From NCBI RefSeq assembly GCF_001636615.1, contig NZ_LGEK01000038.1:1-43387 (forward strand): a DNA stretch of 43,387 nt. The letters run 5' to 3'. Numbering within the stretch: the stretch's first letter is position 1; each line of letters opens with the position of its first letter. The position numbers were made by a program, and so were the translations under genes. This document shows positions 6,860 to 15,374 of this stretch, piece by piece. The notes below the pieces were generated by a model, which was not told the DNA's origin, made no database searches, and saw only the letters and a list, made by a program, of their open reading frames with translations. The stretch comes from Mucilaginibacter sp. L294 (GTDB lineage: Bacteria > Bacteroidota > Bacteroidia > Sphingobacteriales > Sphingobacteriaceae).

Positions 6860-8698
6860 TTATTTCTCCTTCAACTGAAACAATGATTCAGCGTAAGGGT
6901 CTGCCTGATAGCTTTCGAGATCGATTTTCGACACATCTATACTTTGTTCCCGACTATTGATCATTATGACCTTATTGGCATAAGAGCCATTTTTTAATTT
7001 TAGACTAATACTTAACGGAAAAACAAACAAATCCCCTTCCTGCCGTACGATCAGGCGCTGATCCTGTTGGCGGATACTAAGCAACGGGATTGTTTTATTC
7101 TCCAGCCACGGCCGGATCATCGGTGCCATATCTTCCCCGGCTTCCCGGCTTACCACCCGTATGAAATTATTAACATCCTGTTGATTTGAACGGATAAACA
7201 CACGCATAGCAGCCCCCAAGCGCTCTCTGCCCAATTGTTTTTCAAGCATGTAAAATATCCATGCACCTTTTCCGTAAGACACCCCGCTATTGTTATAGTC
7301 ATTGTTTAAGTTGGTTTTGCCCTCGTACCCGCCGGTTAGATAATTGCTGCGTTGAGAAGCGAAAAAGGGTTTAATAATTGTATCCGTATAGCGTTTGGCC
7401 AGTAAATAAGATTCGCAATAAGTGGCCCAGCCTTCACTCAGGAAGTTTGCTGCCGGCCCGCTTGGGGTAGTCCATCCATGCGCTACTTCATGCCCGAAAA
7501 TGGCCCTTGGCCGTGGGGTGTTTACGATTAGGTAGCTGCCTTTTGCTGCAGATATAATGGTGTTGTTACTGCGGTTCTTCCAGCCATTGCCGCCACCGGA
7601 GCGGTCTTGCACAATACCAAGGTAAGTGCTGCGGGCCGGGCCGAACCTGTCACTTAGTATATCGCTTGTCTCCGCGAAATAGCGGTAAAGCGTATCACGT
7701 GCCGGTTCAAAATCTTTAGTGGCGTATATTACAAGGTTTGTGTTATCCTTTTGCTGCCTGCTAACCTGCCAGCCTTTATCATAATAAAGAGAGAGGGCAA
7801 AAGTTGGGTTTTCTGAGCGTGCTGCAATAAATCTTAGCTTCCCTGAAGTGCGATCCGTTTGGGGCAGGCTGGTAGACAAGGGGTAATCTACAGGTAAACT
7901 ACAATGAACCACAAATTCAGCACGGTCATTGGGGCTTGAGTAGCTGAAAAAAGGATGCCAGCAATACTGATTACGGACATGGCCATAAGTAGCGCCAAAG
8001 TATCCTGAATTAACGTTTTTATCATCACTTTCTACTTGCAGGGAATAACGCAGTAGTAATTGTTGTTGCTGTTTGAGTGGGGCCGCTACCCAAAGCAACC
8101 CACCATCAAAACTATAAGGAACCTTTTGGCCGTTCAGTGATACAATGCTTAAGCCGGCCCTGTGATTCAGCCGCACTGCAAAACCATTCCTATCCTTAAC
8201 ATTAATTGTCAGGGTATCATTAACGGCCATGCCCTCGCCGGGTTTAACCTCCAACCCAATATGTTGAGAAATGATCTGGTTTAATCGATCAAACGCAATA
8301 CGATCTGCTATTTGCCAGTTTGTCCCGTTCTTTTTCAACAGGTAAATTCCACTGTAGTGCAGCGCGCTATTGGTTTCGTCGCCGGAGTTTCCTGAAATTG
8401 GTAAACCCGTCAGGAGGATAAATGCGCTTTCTTTAGAAATCCGCAACACCTGGTGGGCACCTGCTTTACGACTGATGTTTTTTTGCACCAATTCCGCATA
8501 ATAATTTTGAATCTCCTCCAGCGGCATCAGCTGATTGAAGCGGGCTGTGTCATTTTTCACAAACGCAGTATCTATAGCTGCCAGGGCCTGTTCAATTTTA
8601 ATATTATGTTTGATACCCTGCCCGTAACCGGTAATTACGCTGGTTAAAAGTGCGAAGGTCAAAATCAGGCATTTGAAAATATTCAGACAATTTTTCAT
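6860..8698 (-). CDS. Exported M1-like gluzincin metallopeptidase
   Basis: 612 residues with a signal peptide (about 1-27, ending GYGQ). Residues 30-140 resemble a small NTF2/Cif-like or linker region. An M1-type beta-sheet domain follows, and the zinc site is HEVAH (403-407) with SEGWA supplying Glu422. The spacing HExxH-x14-E is shorter than the x18 of canonical M1 aminopeptidases, and no GxMEN exopeptidase motif is visible. This is therefore a divergent MA-clan enzyme rather than a clear aminopeptidase. The downstream part (430-500) has the helical pattern seen after the zinc site in M1 proteins. It sits between direct repeats derived from the PBP gene tail, so it may have entered the locus with that rearrangement. 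Confidence 0.75.
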   Translation of the reverse strand: MKNCLNIFKCLILTFALLTSVITGYGQGIKHNIKIEQALAAIDTAFVKNDTARFNQLMPLEEIQNYYAELVQKNISRKAGAHQVLRISKESAFILLTGLPISGNSGDETNSALHYSGIYLLKKNGTNWQIADRIAFDRLNQIISQHIGLEVKPGEGMAVNDTLTINVKDRNGFAVRLNHRAGLSIVSLNGQKVPYSFDGGLLWVAAPLKQQQQLLLRYSLQVESDDKNVNSGYFGATYGHVRNQYCWHPFFSYSSPNDRAEFVVHCSLPVDYPLSTSLPQTDRTSGKLRFIAARSENPTFALSLYYDKGWQVSRQQKDNTNLVIYATKDFEPARDTLYRYFAETSDILSDRFGPARSTYLGIVQDRSGGGNGWKNRSNNTIISAAKGSYLIVNTPRPRAIFGHEVAHGWTTPSGPAANFLSEGWATYCESYLLAKRYTDTIIKPFFASQRSNYLTGGYEGKTNLNNDYNNSGVSYGKGAWIFYMLEKQLGRERLGAAMRVFIRSNQQDVNNFIRVVSREAGEDMAPMIRPWLENKTIPLLSIRQQDQRLIVRQEGDLFVFPLSISLKLKNGSYANKVIMINSREQSIDVSKIDLESYQADPYAESLFQLKEK

Positions 8699-8805
8699 AA
8701 TTGTCTACAAGACGCTGTAAGCAGGCGGTTGTGACACAACCGTCATAATATTACCTGATGTCCCCGCAGGTTTTTTTGAAAGAGGTACTAAGCCCCAAGG
8801 CAGGG

Positions 8806-8839
8806 CATCGCAGGGTCCACCATGTGAGCCCCTGCGGTG
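8806..8839. repeat. Hairpin downstream of the PBP gene
   Basis: A 10-base stem (8806-8815 with 8830-8839, one T-G pair, core CGCAGGG/CCCTGCG) encloses a 14-base loop. It lies 26 bases past the PBP stop on the minus strand. No U-run follows on that strand, so it is at most a weak terminator or an RNA-stabilising stem. Confidence 0.4.
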
Positions 8840-8845
8840 ACAAAA

Positions 8846-8903
8846 AAACAAACAAGATTGCTTGTTATTTGGTGGTCGGTGGTTTATTTTCAGGGTTCTC
8901 CTC
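8846..8903 (-). repeat. Intact partner of the PBP-tail direct repeat
   Basis: This is the 3' end and downstream flank of the PBP gene, repeated in the same orientation at 6738-6799. The pair brackets the M1-like gene and about 2 kb of DNA. Confidence 0.7.
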
Positions 8904-11195
8904 GGTTGCAGGCACGCTTATAGGCGCGGCTGTAGTATCCATAGGCATCTCCTTCAAACTATCTGTGGCTGTTGTATCCTCCCGTATAACAGGCGATGGG
9001 CACATATACTCCTTGGTTATTTTTACCCAGGGCTTAGGGAAAGGCCCGTAAGTATAGCCCGAGTTTGGATCGGCGTACACCTTTTCCATAAATGTTCCAA
9101 AAATGGGCAGGGCTGTGTGCGAGCCTTCGCCGGTTTCTGAGTTGGTAAAGTGTACGCTGCGGTCATCGGCACCAACCCAGATGCCTGTTACCAGGTCTTT
9201 GGTGATACCCATGTACCAGCCGTCTACGTAATCGCTCGAGGTGCCGGTTTTGCCGCCTATCTGGTTGTTCTTTTTCCAAAGGCTCGGGTATTCCCATAAG
9301 GCCTGCGAGGTACCGCCCGGTTCTTCCATACCACCACGAAACATGTATAGCATCAACCATGCGGTTTCTTCGCTTAAAACGCGTTCGGCCTTTAAGGTAA
9401 ACTCCTGGATAATGTTACCCTTTTGATCGGTTATTTTGGTTACTAATAATGGGTCAACCTTTTCGCCTTTGTTAAGGAAAGTGCTGTAGGCGCGTACCAT
9501 TTCATATACAGAAACATCATTTGAGCCCAATGATACTGATGGTACCGATTTTAGCGGACTTTCGATCCCTATTTTATGGGCATATTGTACAATTTTATCC
9601 CAACCCACATGCTCGGTAACCTGCGCGGTAATGGAGTTTACAGATTTACCCATAGCCCAGCGTAACGACATCTCGCGGTACGAGAAGTGGAAATCGGCGT
9701 TGTTGGGTTGCCAAACATCATCCTTGCCGTTGTCTTTAAATTTAATGGTTACGGGTTTGTCGGTAAATTTATCGCAGGGGGTAAAGCCGTTATCAAGCGC
9801 GGTTACGTAGGCAAAAGGCTTAAATGTTGAGCCCGCCTGGCGTTTGGCCTGGTTTACGTGGTCGTAATTAAAATATTTATGGTCTATTCCGCCCACCCAA
9901 ACTTTAATTTTGCCGGTTGATGGCTCCATGGTCATCATGCCGGTGTTCAGTATTTTGGTGTAGTATTTTATCGAATCAACGCTGGAGAAGGTGGTGTCCC
10001 TGTCGCCATTCCAGGTAAACACGCTCATGCGTTTCTTTTTCTCAAAGTAGTTGTTTATCTGCGCGGTATCGCCGTTATATTTTTTGCTTAGCAGCTTATA
10101 AATGGGCAGTCTTTGCTCGGCCTTCAGTAAAAAGTCTTTTATTTCAACACCTTTACTATCGCGCCATGGGTTTTTATTACCCCACAGGTTATTAAAGCGC
10201 TTTTGCAGCATTTTCATTTTTTGTGCAACGGCTTCTTCAGCGTATTGCTGTAGTTTAGAGTCGATAGTGGTGTAGATCTTTAACCCATCTTCATAAAGGT
10301 CGTAATCGTTTTGCTTGCACCATTTATCCAGCCATTTTTCAACCGCGCGGCGTATGTATGAATCTCCCTGGCCGGTATTATCACGGTAATTCAGGTTCAG
10401 GTTTAACGGGAGGGCAACGTTTGCGGTGTACTCCGGTTTTTTCAGGTAACCGTATTTCTCCATCTGGCTCAATACTACGTTGCGGCGCTCAAGTGCTTTT
10501 TCGGGATTGGTTTTGGGGTTGTAGGTTGATGTAGCCTTCAGCATCCCAATTAAAGTGGCAGCCTCGGCAGGGTTAACATCAATAGGTGATTTATTGAAGT
10601 ATTTTAGCGTAGCCGTTTTTATACCGAATGAGTTATTGCCAAACGGCACGGTATTTAAATACATGGTTAGTATTTGCTGCTTATTGTACTGATGCTCAAT
10701 TTTATAGGCTGTTATCCATTCCTTACACTTAAAAACCACGGTGCGTAAAAGCGGGATATGCCTGATGAGCCCCTGCGATTTACGCTTACGGGTGCTGAAA
10801 AGGTTTTTTGCCAGCTGCTGGGTAATGGTGCTGCCACCGCGTCGGTCGCCTTTTGCTGTGGAAACCAAACTACCCATAAAGCCCAAAAAATCCACCCCGC
10901 CATGTTTGTAAAAGCGCACATCCTCGGTTGCAACCAATGCATTTACAAGGTTAGGGGAGATGCTTTTATAATCAACAGGGGAGCGGTTCTCTTTGTAAAA
11001 ACGGCCGATAAGTTTACCATCGGCGGTGTACACTTCTGATGATACCGACATGGTGGGCGTTTTAATATCCTCCATATCAGGCGAGTAGCCAAAAAGCCAA
11101 AGGAAGTTTATCTCGATGGCGCAGAAAAAGACGATAATAAAATATATAAATACGGTAAAATAGCGTAGATACCGGTTCTTTATCTCTCTGAACAT
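8865..11195 (-). CDS. Class A penicillin-binding protein (PBP1A-like)
   Basis: 776 residues. This is a bifunctional peptidoglycan synthase that polymerises lipid II and crosslinks stem peptides at the periplasmic face of the inner membrane. A short cytoplasmic tail and one transmembrane helix (about 12-36) precede a GT51 transglycosylase domain with Glu91 in TEDVRFYKHGG and the RGGSTITQQLAKN motif. The transpeptidase domain has STFK with nucleophile Ser456, SVN, and KTGT starting at Lys649. The length is normal for Bacteroidota PBP1A. The tail is rich in Pro/Thr/Glu and acidic. It reads away from the MRJP-like gene; a 360-base spacer with a palindromic element separates them. The 3' end is duplicated as a relic at 6738-6799. 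Confidence 0.96.
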   Translation of the reverse strand: MFREIKNRYLRYFTVFIYFIIVFFCAIEINFLWLFGYSPDMEDIKTPTMSVSSEVYTADGKLIGRFYKENRSPVDYKSISPNLVNALVATEDVRFYKHGGVDFLGFMGSLVSTAKGDRRGGSTITQQLAKNLFSTRKRKSQGLIRHIPLLRTVVFKCKEWITAYKIEHQYNKQQILTMYLNTVPFGNNSFGIKTATLKYFNKSPIDVNPAEAATLIGMLKATSTYNPKTNPEKALERRNVVLSQMEKYGYLKKPEYTANVALPLNLNLNYRDNTGQGDSYIRRAVEKWLDKWCKQNDYDLYEDGLKIYTTIDSKLQQYAEEAVAQKMKMLQKRFNNLWGNKNPWRDSKGVEIKDFLLKAEQRLPIYKLLSKKYNGDTAQINNYFEKKKRMSVFTWNGDRDTTFSSVDSIKYYTKILNTGMMTMEPSTGKIKVWVGGIDHKYFNYDHVNQAKRQAGSTFKPFAYVTALDNGFTPCDKFTDKPVTIKFKDNGKDDVWQPNNADFHFSYREMSLRWAMGKSVNSITAQVTEHVGWDKIVQYAHKIGIESPLKSVPSVSLGSNDVSVYEMVRAYSTFLNKGEKVDPLLVTKITDQKGNIIQEFTLKAERVLSEETAWLMLYMFRGGMEEPGGTSQALWEYPSLWKKNNQIGGKTGTSSDYVDGWYMGITKDLVTGIWVGADDRSVHFTNSETGEGSHTALPIFGTFMEKVYADPNSGYTYGPFPKPWVKITKEYMCPSPVIREDTTATDSLKEMPMDTTAAPISVPATEENPENKPPTTK

Positions 11196-11329
11196 TGGGT
11201 AAAGATGTAAAATTATGCGCCCAAATCATAACGGGCGATTGACAAATAATTAACAACGCAATTTTAACAAGTAAATTTTAAGTTAACATGTTTGCGTAGA
11301 GAAAAATTTTAGTTACAATTTAAATATAG

Positions 11330-11516
11330 TTAACCACAAAGGGCACAGAGGTTTTCACAGAGAACGCAAAGAACAAGCGCTACGGTTACATTAATTCGTA
11401 TCTTAACCTTACGCCAAGACGCAGAAATTAAAAACCCGTTGCTGCGTCTTGGCGTCTTTGCGTGAAAAAAAAGCTTTGTGCACTTGTGTTTCTTTCTCAG
11501 TACACTCTGTGGTTAA
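11330..11516. mobile_element. 'AACCACAGAG'-family palindromic element, 187 bases
   Basis: It starts TTAACCACAAAGGGCACAGAG and ends CTCTGTGGTTAA, forming terminal inverted repeats, with a further GAGGTTTTCACAGAG inside. It has no coding capacity. A related element is at 17968-18093. The size, inverted ends and absence of a gene suggest a miniature non-autonomous or REP-type element. It fills much of the 11196-11555 spacer between the PBP and MRJP-like genes, in which I see no gene; any promoters for both genes must lie beside or within it. Confidence 0.65.
11411..11455. repeat. Perfect 14-base palindrome nested in the element
   Basis: ACGCCAAGACGCAG (11411-11424) and CTGCGTCTTGGCGT (11442-11455) are perfect inverted copies around a 17-base loop. 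The sequence is distinct from the CACAGAG ends of the surrounding element and looks like a second repeat inserted in it, or its central stem. Confidence 0.7.
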
Positions 11517-11555
11517 AAATCCAAACTAAAAGCCTTTTCATCAGTATATTAATAA

Positions 11556-12644
11556 ATGAAAAAGATAATCACCATAACACTCATTATGGCATCAGCATAT
11601 ACCGCTATGGCACAAAAGCTTATCGAGGTGGCATCCTTTGGGCAAAACCAGCCTATTGGGGTTACTGTTGCACCAAAAACCAACCGCTTGTTTGTTTCCT
11701 TTCCGCATACCGAGCCTTATTTATATGGCTTAACCGAAATTGTGAACGGGCAACGCGTACCATTTCCCGATGCGGAATGGAATAAGGTTGATACCACCGC
11801 AACAGAAACCCATTTTGTAAACGTACAGGACCTGTATGCCGATTATCAGAACAACCTTTGGGTGCTTGATTCGGCACCGGGCGGCGGTGCGGCTGTTATC
11901 GGCGACAGCAAAAAGAAAGAGGGTAGGTTTAAGCTGTTAAAGATTAGCCTGGATGATAATAAAGTACAGCGTATTTATACGTTTGACGACCTCCCCAAAG
12001 ACAAAAGCGCGCTGAATGATATGGTGATCGATAACATCCGCCAACTTGCCTACCTGTCTGACCCCGGGCAGCATGCCATTGTTATTCTCGACCTGCAAAG
12101 CGGCAAAAGCAGGGTAGTGCTGAAGGATGATAAGTCGACAGTGGTGGAACCTGGGCTTAAACTGCACCTGGATGGTAAAGATGTGGTTGATACCAACGGC
12201 AACCCATTTGTATCAAACGTAAACGGTATTGCGCTAACCAGCGATGCCCGGTGGTTTTATTTTAGGGCTATCAACCAAACCAAACTCTACCGCATAGCCA
12301 CCGAATATTTATCAAATATTACCCTAACCGATACAGACCTGAGCGCCAAGGTTGAAATGGTTGCCGAAACCGGTATTTGCCACGGGATGATAGCCGATAA
12401 TGCAGGCAATATTTACCTGAGCGACTCGCCCGACCAAGCTATACAGTACGTAACACCCGATAGAAAAGTGCACTTTTTAGTGAAAGATAACCGCCTGTTA
12501 TGGCCCGACTCCTTCGGTATTGGTAATGATGGTTACCTGTACCTGAGCGCCTCGCAAATGAACCGCCTGCCAAGGTATAATAATGGAGAAAACAAGGTGG
12601 AATACCCGTACAGGGTTTATAAGGTTAAACTGCCGAAGCAGTAG
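11556..12644 (+). CDS. MRJP/yellow-like secreted beta-propeller protein
   Basis: 362 residues with a signal peptide (about 1-19, ending AMAQ). The sequence fits the major royal jelly protein/yellow family (six-bladed propeller related to SMP-30): VNVQDLYADYQNNLWVLDSA, DMVIDNIRQLAYLSDPG, NGIALTSDARWFYF and WPDSFGIGNDGYLYLS are blade cores. Bacterial members are often annotated as related to L-dopachrome tautomerase, but their substrate is not known. The start ATG is followed by Lys-Lys and a typical leader. The final 20 bases overlap the convergent MOSC gene. A palindromic element ends 40 bases upstream of its start. Confidence 0.88.
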   Translation: MKKIITITLIMASAYTAMAQKLIEVASFGQNQPIGVTVAPKTNRLFVSFPHTEPYLYGLTEIVNGQRVPFPDAEWNKVDTTATETHFVNVQDLYADYQNNLWVLDSAPGGGAAVIGDSKKKEGRFKLLKISLDDNKVQRIYTFDDLPKDKSALNDMVIDNIRQLAYLSDPGQHAIVILDLQSGKSRVVLKDDKSTVVEPGLKLHLDGKDVVDTNGNPFVSNVNGIALTSDARWFYFRAINQTKLYRIATEYLSNITLTDTDLSAKVEMVAETGICHGMIADNAGNIYLSDSPDQAIQYVTPDRKVHFLVKDNRLLWPDSFGIGNDGYLYLSASQMNRLPRYNNGENKVEYPYRVYKVKLPKQ

Positions 12645-13473
12645 CATCATTCACAAAAAAACGTTCTTCGGTATGGGTGGAATGTACAGCAAGTTCGTCA
12701 CCTACACTGATAATCTCATTGCTGTTAAAGGCCAGGTTTTGGCCAAACAGGATCTTGGCCCCTTTACGGCGATAACCGGCAAGCGTTTTAAGCGGTTCTT
12801 TACTTTTGGCGATGGTTTCCTGGTTAATGGTGGTCATTACACAACGCGCGCAAAGCTTTACGCCGTACATATCAACGCCATTTATGGTGATATGGTTCAT
12901 CAGGTCTTCGCTATAAGGTTCGCCACCGGTAAACACAATGTTTGGCCTGAATCGGTTCATGGGCAGTTTTTCTGCTAAACGAGTGTTCAGGTCATTCAGT
13001 GAAGCTTGCCCGATAAGCAGTGCAGGGTAGGCATCCGCAAAAGAAGCGATAGTACCCTGGGTGGTATATCTTGGATCTGCCGCGCGATGGGTTGCATCAG
13101 GCATGTAAACCAGGCGGGTAGGGATGCCAAGCTTTACGGTAAACCAGGCATCAACAGCATCGCTAACCAATTGGCCGGTGCAGGTATCGTCCCATATCGT
13201 CACATCAAGCAAATCATCCTTTAAAGGTACAAACGGAATATTTATGGTCGAGCCATCCGTAGTATACGTAACCTTTAATGCATCTGCTAAAATTTCAAGC
13301 TTAAACAGGGCCATTTGCGCATGTTCGCGTTGGGATAGGAAGCGGTTATCGTCGTCTATCAGCATCCAGCGGCGGTCGTGCTGCAGGCCACGGTCGGTTA
13401 ATTGCGCGGTGGTGAGGGCAATACCGCCTAATGATTTTATAGGGTAAATAAACAGCTGGCTAATGGTAAGCAT
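12625..13473 (-). CDS. MOSC domain protein (YcbX-like N-terminal barrel)
   Basis: 282 residues, cytosolic. Residues 1-120 match the MOSC N-terminal barrel (LFIYPIKSLGGI, DRRWMLIDDDNRFLSQRE), and residues 130-265 are the MOSC domain found at the C-terminus of molybdenum-cofactor sulfurases. The conserved cysteine is in LCARCVMTTIN near residue 212, and NIVF, EPY and FGQNL segments are as expected. In the family the domain handles Moco-bound or thiol-linked sulfur; E. coli YcbX uses it to reduce N-hydroxylated bases. No molybdenum enzyme is nearby to name a partner. It overlaps the MRJP-like gene tail-to-tail by 20 bases. Confidence 0.9.
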   Translation of the reverse strand: MLTISQLFIYPIKSLGGIALTTAQLTDRGLQHDRRWMLIDDDNRFLSQREHAQMALFKLEILADALKVTYTTDGSTINIPFVPLKDDLLDVTIWDDTCTGQLVSDAVDAWFTVKLGIPTRLVYMPDATHRAADPRYTTQGTIASFADAYPALLIGQASLNDLNTRLAEKLPMNRFRPNIVFTGGEPYSEDLMNHITINGVDMYGVKLCARCVMTTINQETIAKSKEPLKTLAGYRRKGAKILFGQNLAFNSNEIISVGDELAVHSTHTEERFFVNDATASAV

Positions 13474-13535
13474 ATCACAAAAGTAACGCTTTGGCGTATG
13501 ATTTTTAAACCCATTTATAATTGTTTAAAATACAG

Positions 13536-13566
13536 TTGATTTATTGACTATTAATTAATAGTATTG
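13536..13566 (+). promoter_or_regulatory. Candidate promoter with palindromic spacer for the GMC-ThuA unit
   Basis: TTG (13536-13538), a 20-base spacer and TAGTATTG (13559-13566) match the Bacteroidota TTG/TAnnTTTG layout with one mismatch. The perfect 14-base palindrome CTATTAATTAATAG (13548-13561) lies across the spacer and enters the -7 element, a good position for a repressor site. It is 50 bases before the ATG. Confidence 0.4.
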
Positions 13567-13581
13567 TTAAACCAATAACCC

Positions 13582-13601
13582 ACCGGTTCTTCTAAACCGG
13601 T
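13582..13601 (+). promoter_or_regulatory. Hairpin in the GMC leader
   Basis: ACCGGTT (13582-13588) and AACCGGT (13595-13601) form a perfect 7-base stem with a 6-base loop, 15 bases before the start codon. It could be an operator half-site pair or a 5'-leader stem; there is no U-run. Confidence 0.4.
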
Positions 13602-13616
13602 TTATAACCTTAAAAT

Positions 13617-15326
13617 ATGTCAATAAACGCACCCAACATTAATGGTAAGGCTACGGCCAATAACACGTATGATGCAATTGTAATAGGATCGGGCATAAGT
13701 GGTGGATGGGCTGCCAAGGAGCTTACCGAACGCGGCCTGAAAACCATTATGCTGGAACGGGGCTCGAATTACGAACACATAAAAGATTATAAAACAGCGC
13801 AATACAATCCATGGGATTTTGAACACCGTGGCAATGTAACGCAACAGCAGCGTAAAGAGCGCCCGGTAATATCACGCGCATGGGGAGCCCAGGAAGCCGT
13901 AATTGATGCCTGGGCCAATGAGCAGGATGCACCTTACGCCGAAGTGAAACCCTTTAACTGGTGGCGATCATACCGCCTGGGTGGCCGGTCAATTTTATGG
14001 GGGCGCCAAAGCTACCGCTGGAGCGACCTTGATTTTGAAGCAAACGATAAAGATGGCTGGGCGATTGACTGGCCCATCCGTTATAAAGATATAGCCCCAT
14101 GGTATGACCATGCCGAAAAGTTTGCCGGTATCAGCGGCTCTATAGAAGGCATCCCCAACCTGCCCGACGGCCATTTTTTACCGCCGATGGACCTGAACTG
14201 GGTAGAGCGCGATGTGGCGGCAAGCATCAAAAAACAATTCGGCAGGCACATGATCATTGGGCGGGTTGCCAATTTAACAAAGCCTATTCCTTACCGTACC
14301 GCCTGCCAGTTTCGTAACAGATGTTGGGAGGGCTGCCCGTTTGGTGGGTACTTCAGCACACAATCATCAACCCTGCCTGCCGCTTTACGCACCGGGAATT
14401 TGACGGTTAGGCCGCAATCTATCGTTACCCGGATATTATATGATAAGGATACCCAAAAAGCCAAAGGGGTAGAAGTGCTGGATGCTGTAACCAACAAAAC
14501 CTACGAGTTTTATGCCAAGGTGGTATTTGTAAATGCCTCGGCGTTGAACAGTGCCTGGGTGTTGATGAATTCGGCAACGGATATTTGGGAAGGCGGCCTG
14601 GGCAGCAGCAGCGGCGAACTTGGCCATAATATTATGGATCATCACTATAACCTTGGCGCCAGCGGCGAAGTGGAAGGTTATGAGGATAAATACTTTTATG
14701 GCCGCAGGGCAAATGGCCCTTATATAGTGCGCTTTGCCAATGTTGGTAACGATAAACGCGATTACCTGCGTGGTTTTGGCTACCAGGGTGGCGCAGGCCG
14801 TAACGGCTGGAGCCGCGAAATTGCCGAAATGAATATCGGTGCCGCTTACAAAGACGAACTATCTGAACCGGGGGCCTGGAGGATAGGTTTTGGTGGCTTT
14901 GGCGAGCTGTTGCCGTATCACGAAAACAAAATAACCCTCGATAAAACCCGTAAGGACAAATGGGGGTTACCAATCCTTTCTATGGATGCCGAAATAAAGG
15001 ATAACGAGAAAAAGATGCGCATAGATATTGTGCAGGAAGCCAAAGCTATGCTGGAAGCTGCCGGAGTTAAAAACGTAGAAACGCACGACAGCGGCCACAA
15101 TATTGGCGATGGCATCCACGAAATGGGTACTGCGCGCATGGGCCGCGATCCTAAAACATCAGTGCTTAATGCACATAACCAGGTTTGGGATGCTAAAAAC
15201 GTATTTGTAACCGATGGTGCCTGTATGACCTCGTCTGCCTGCCAAAACCCATCATTAACTTATATGGCGCTTACCGCGCGTGCGGCAAATTTTGCCGCCG
15301 ATGAATTGAAAAAAGGGAATATTTAG
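13617..15326 (+). CDS. GMC family FAD-dependent oxidoreductase
   Basis: 569 residues. The ADP-binding fold is at residues 18-50 (AIVIGSGISGGWAAKEL, then the acidic end in MLERG). The GMC C-terminal domain ends with HEMGTARMGRDPKTSVLN, VFVTDGACMTSSACQNPSLT and MALTARAA, and contains the active-site His of the HEMGT segment. GMC enzymes oxidise sugar or alcohol hydroxyls. This Bacteroidota type commonly occurs with sugar-oxidation genes. No twin-arginine or Sec signal is evident, and no small gluconate-dehydrogenase-like subunit gene is adjacent. ThuA follows after 48 bases on the same strand, suggesting an operon for oxidised (keto-) sugars; the substrate is inferred only. Confidence 0.92.
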   Translation: MSINAPNINGKATANNTYDAIVIGSGISGGWAAKELTERGLKTIMLERGSNYEHIKDYKTAQYNPWDFEHRGNVTQQQRKERPVISRAWGAQEAVIDAWANEQDAPYAEVKPFNWWRSYRLGGRSILWGRQSYRWSDLDFEANDKDGWAIDWPIRYKDIAPWYDHAEKFAGISGSIEGIPNLPDGHFLPPMDLNWVERDVAASIKKQFGRHMIIGRVANLTKPIPYRTACQFRNRCWEGCPFGGYFSTQSSTLPAALRTGNLTVRPQSIVTRILYDKDTQKAKGVEVLDAVTNKTYEFYAKVVFVNASALNSAWVLMNSATDIWEGGLGSSSGELGHNIMDHHYNLGASGEVEGYEDKYFYGRRANGPYIVRFANVGNDKRDYLRGFGYQGGAGRNGWSREIAEMNIGAAYKDELSEPGAWRIGFGGFGELLPYHENKITLDKTRKDKWGLPILSMDAEIKDNEKKMRIDIVQEAKAMLEAAGVKNVETHDSGHNIGDGIHEMGTARMGRDPKTSVLNAHNQVWDAKNVFVTDGACMTSSACQNPSLTYMALTARAANFAADELKKGNI

Positions 15327-15374
15327 AATAGATACAAGAATCAAGACATAAGAATCAAGACAAAATATATAACT

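Noticed and set aside
8758..9140. Two plus-strand frames over the PBP gene 3' end
   Set aside because: They are antisense shadows of a strongly recognised PBP gene with intact motifs.
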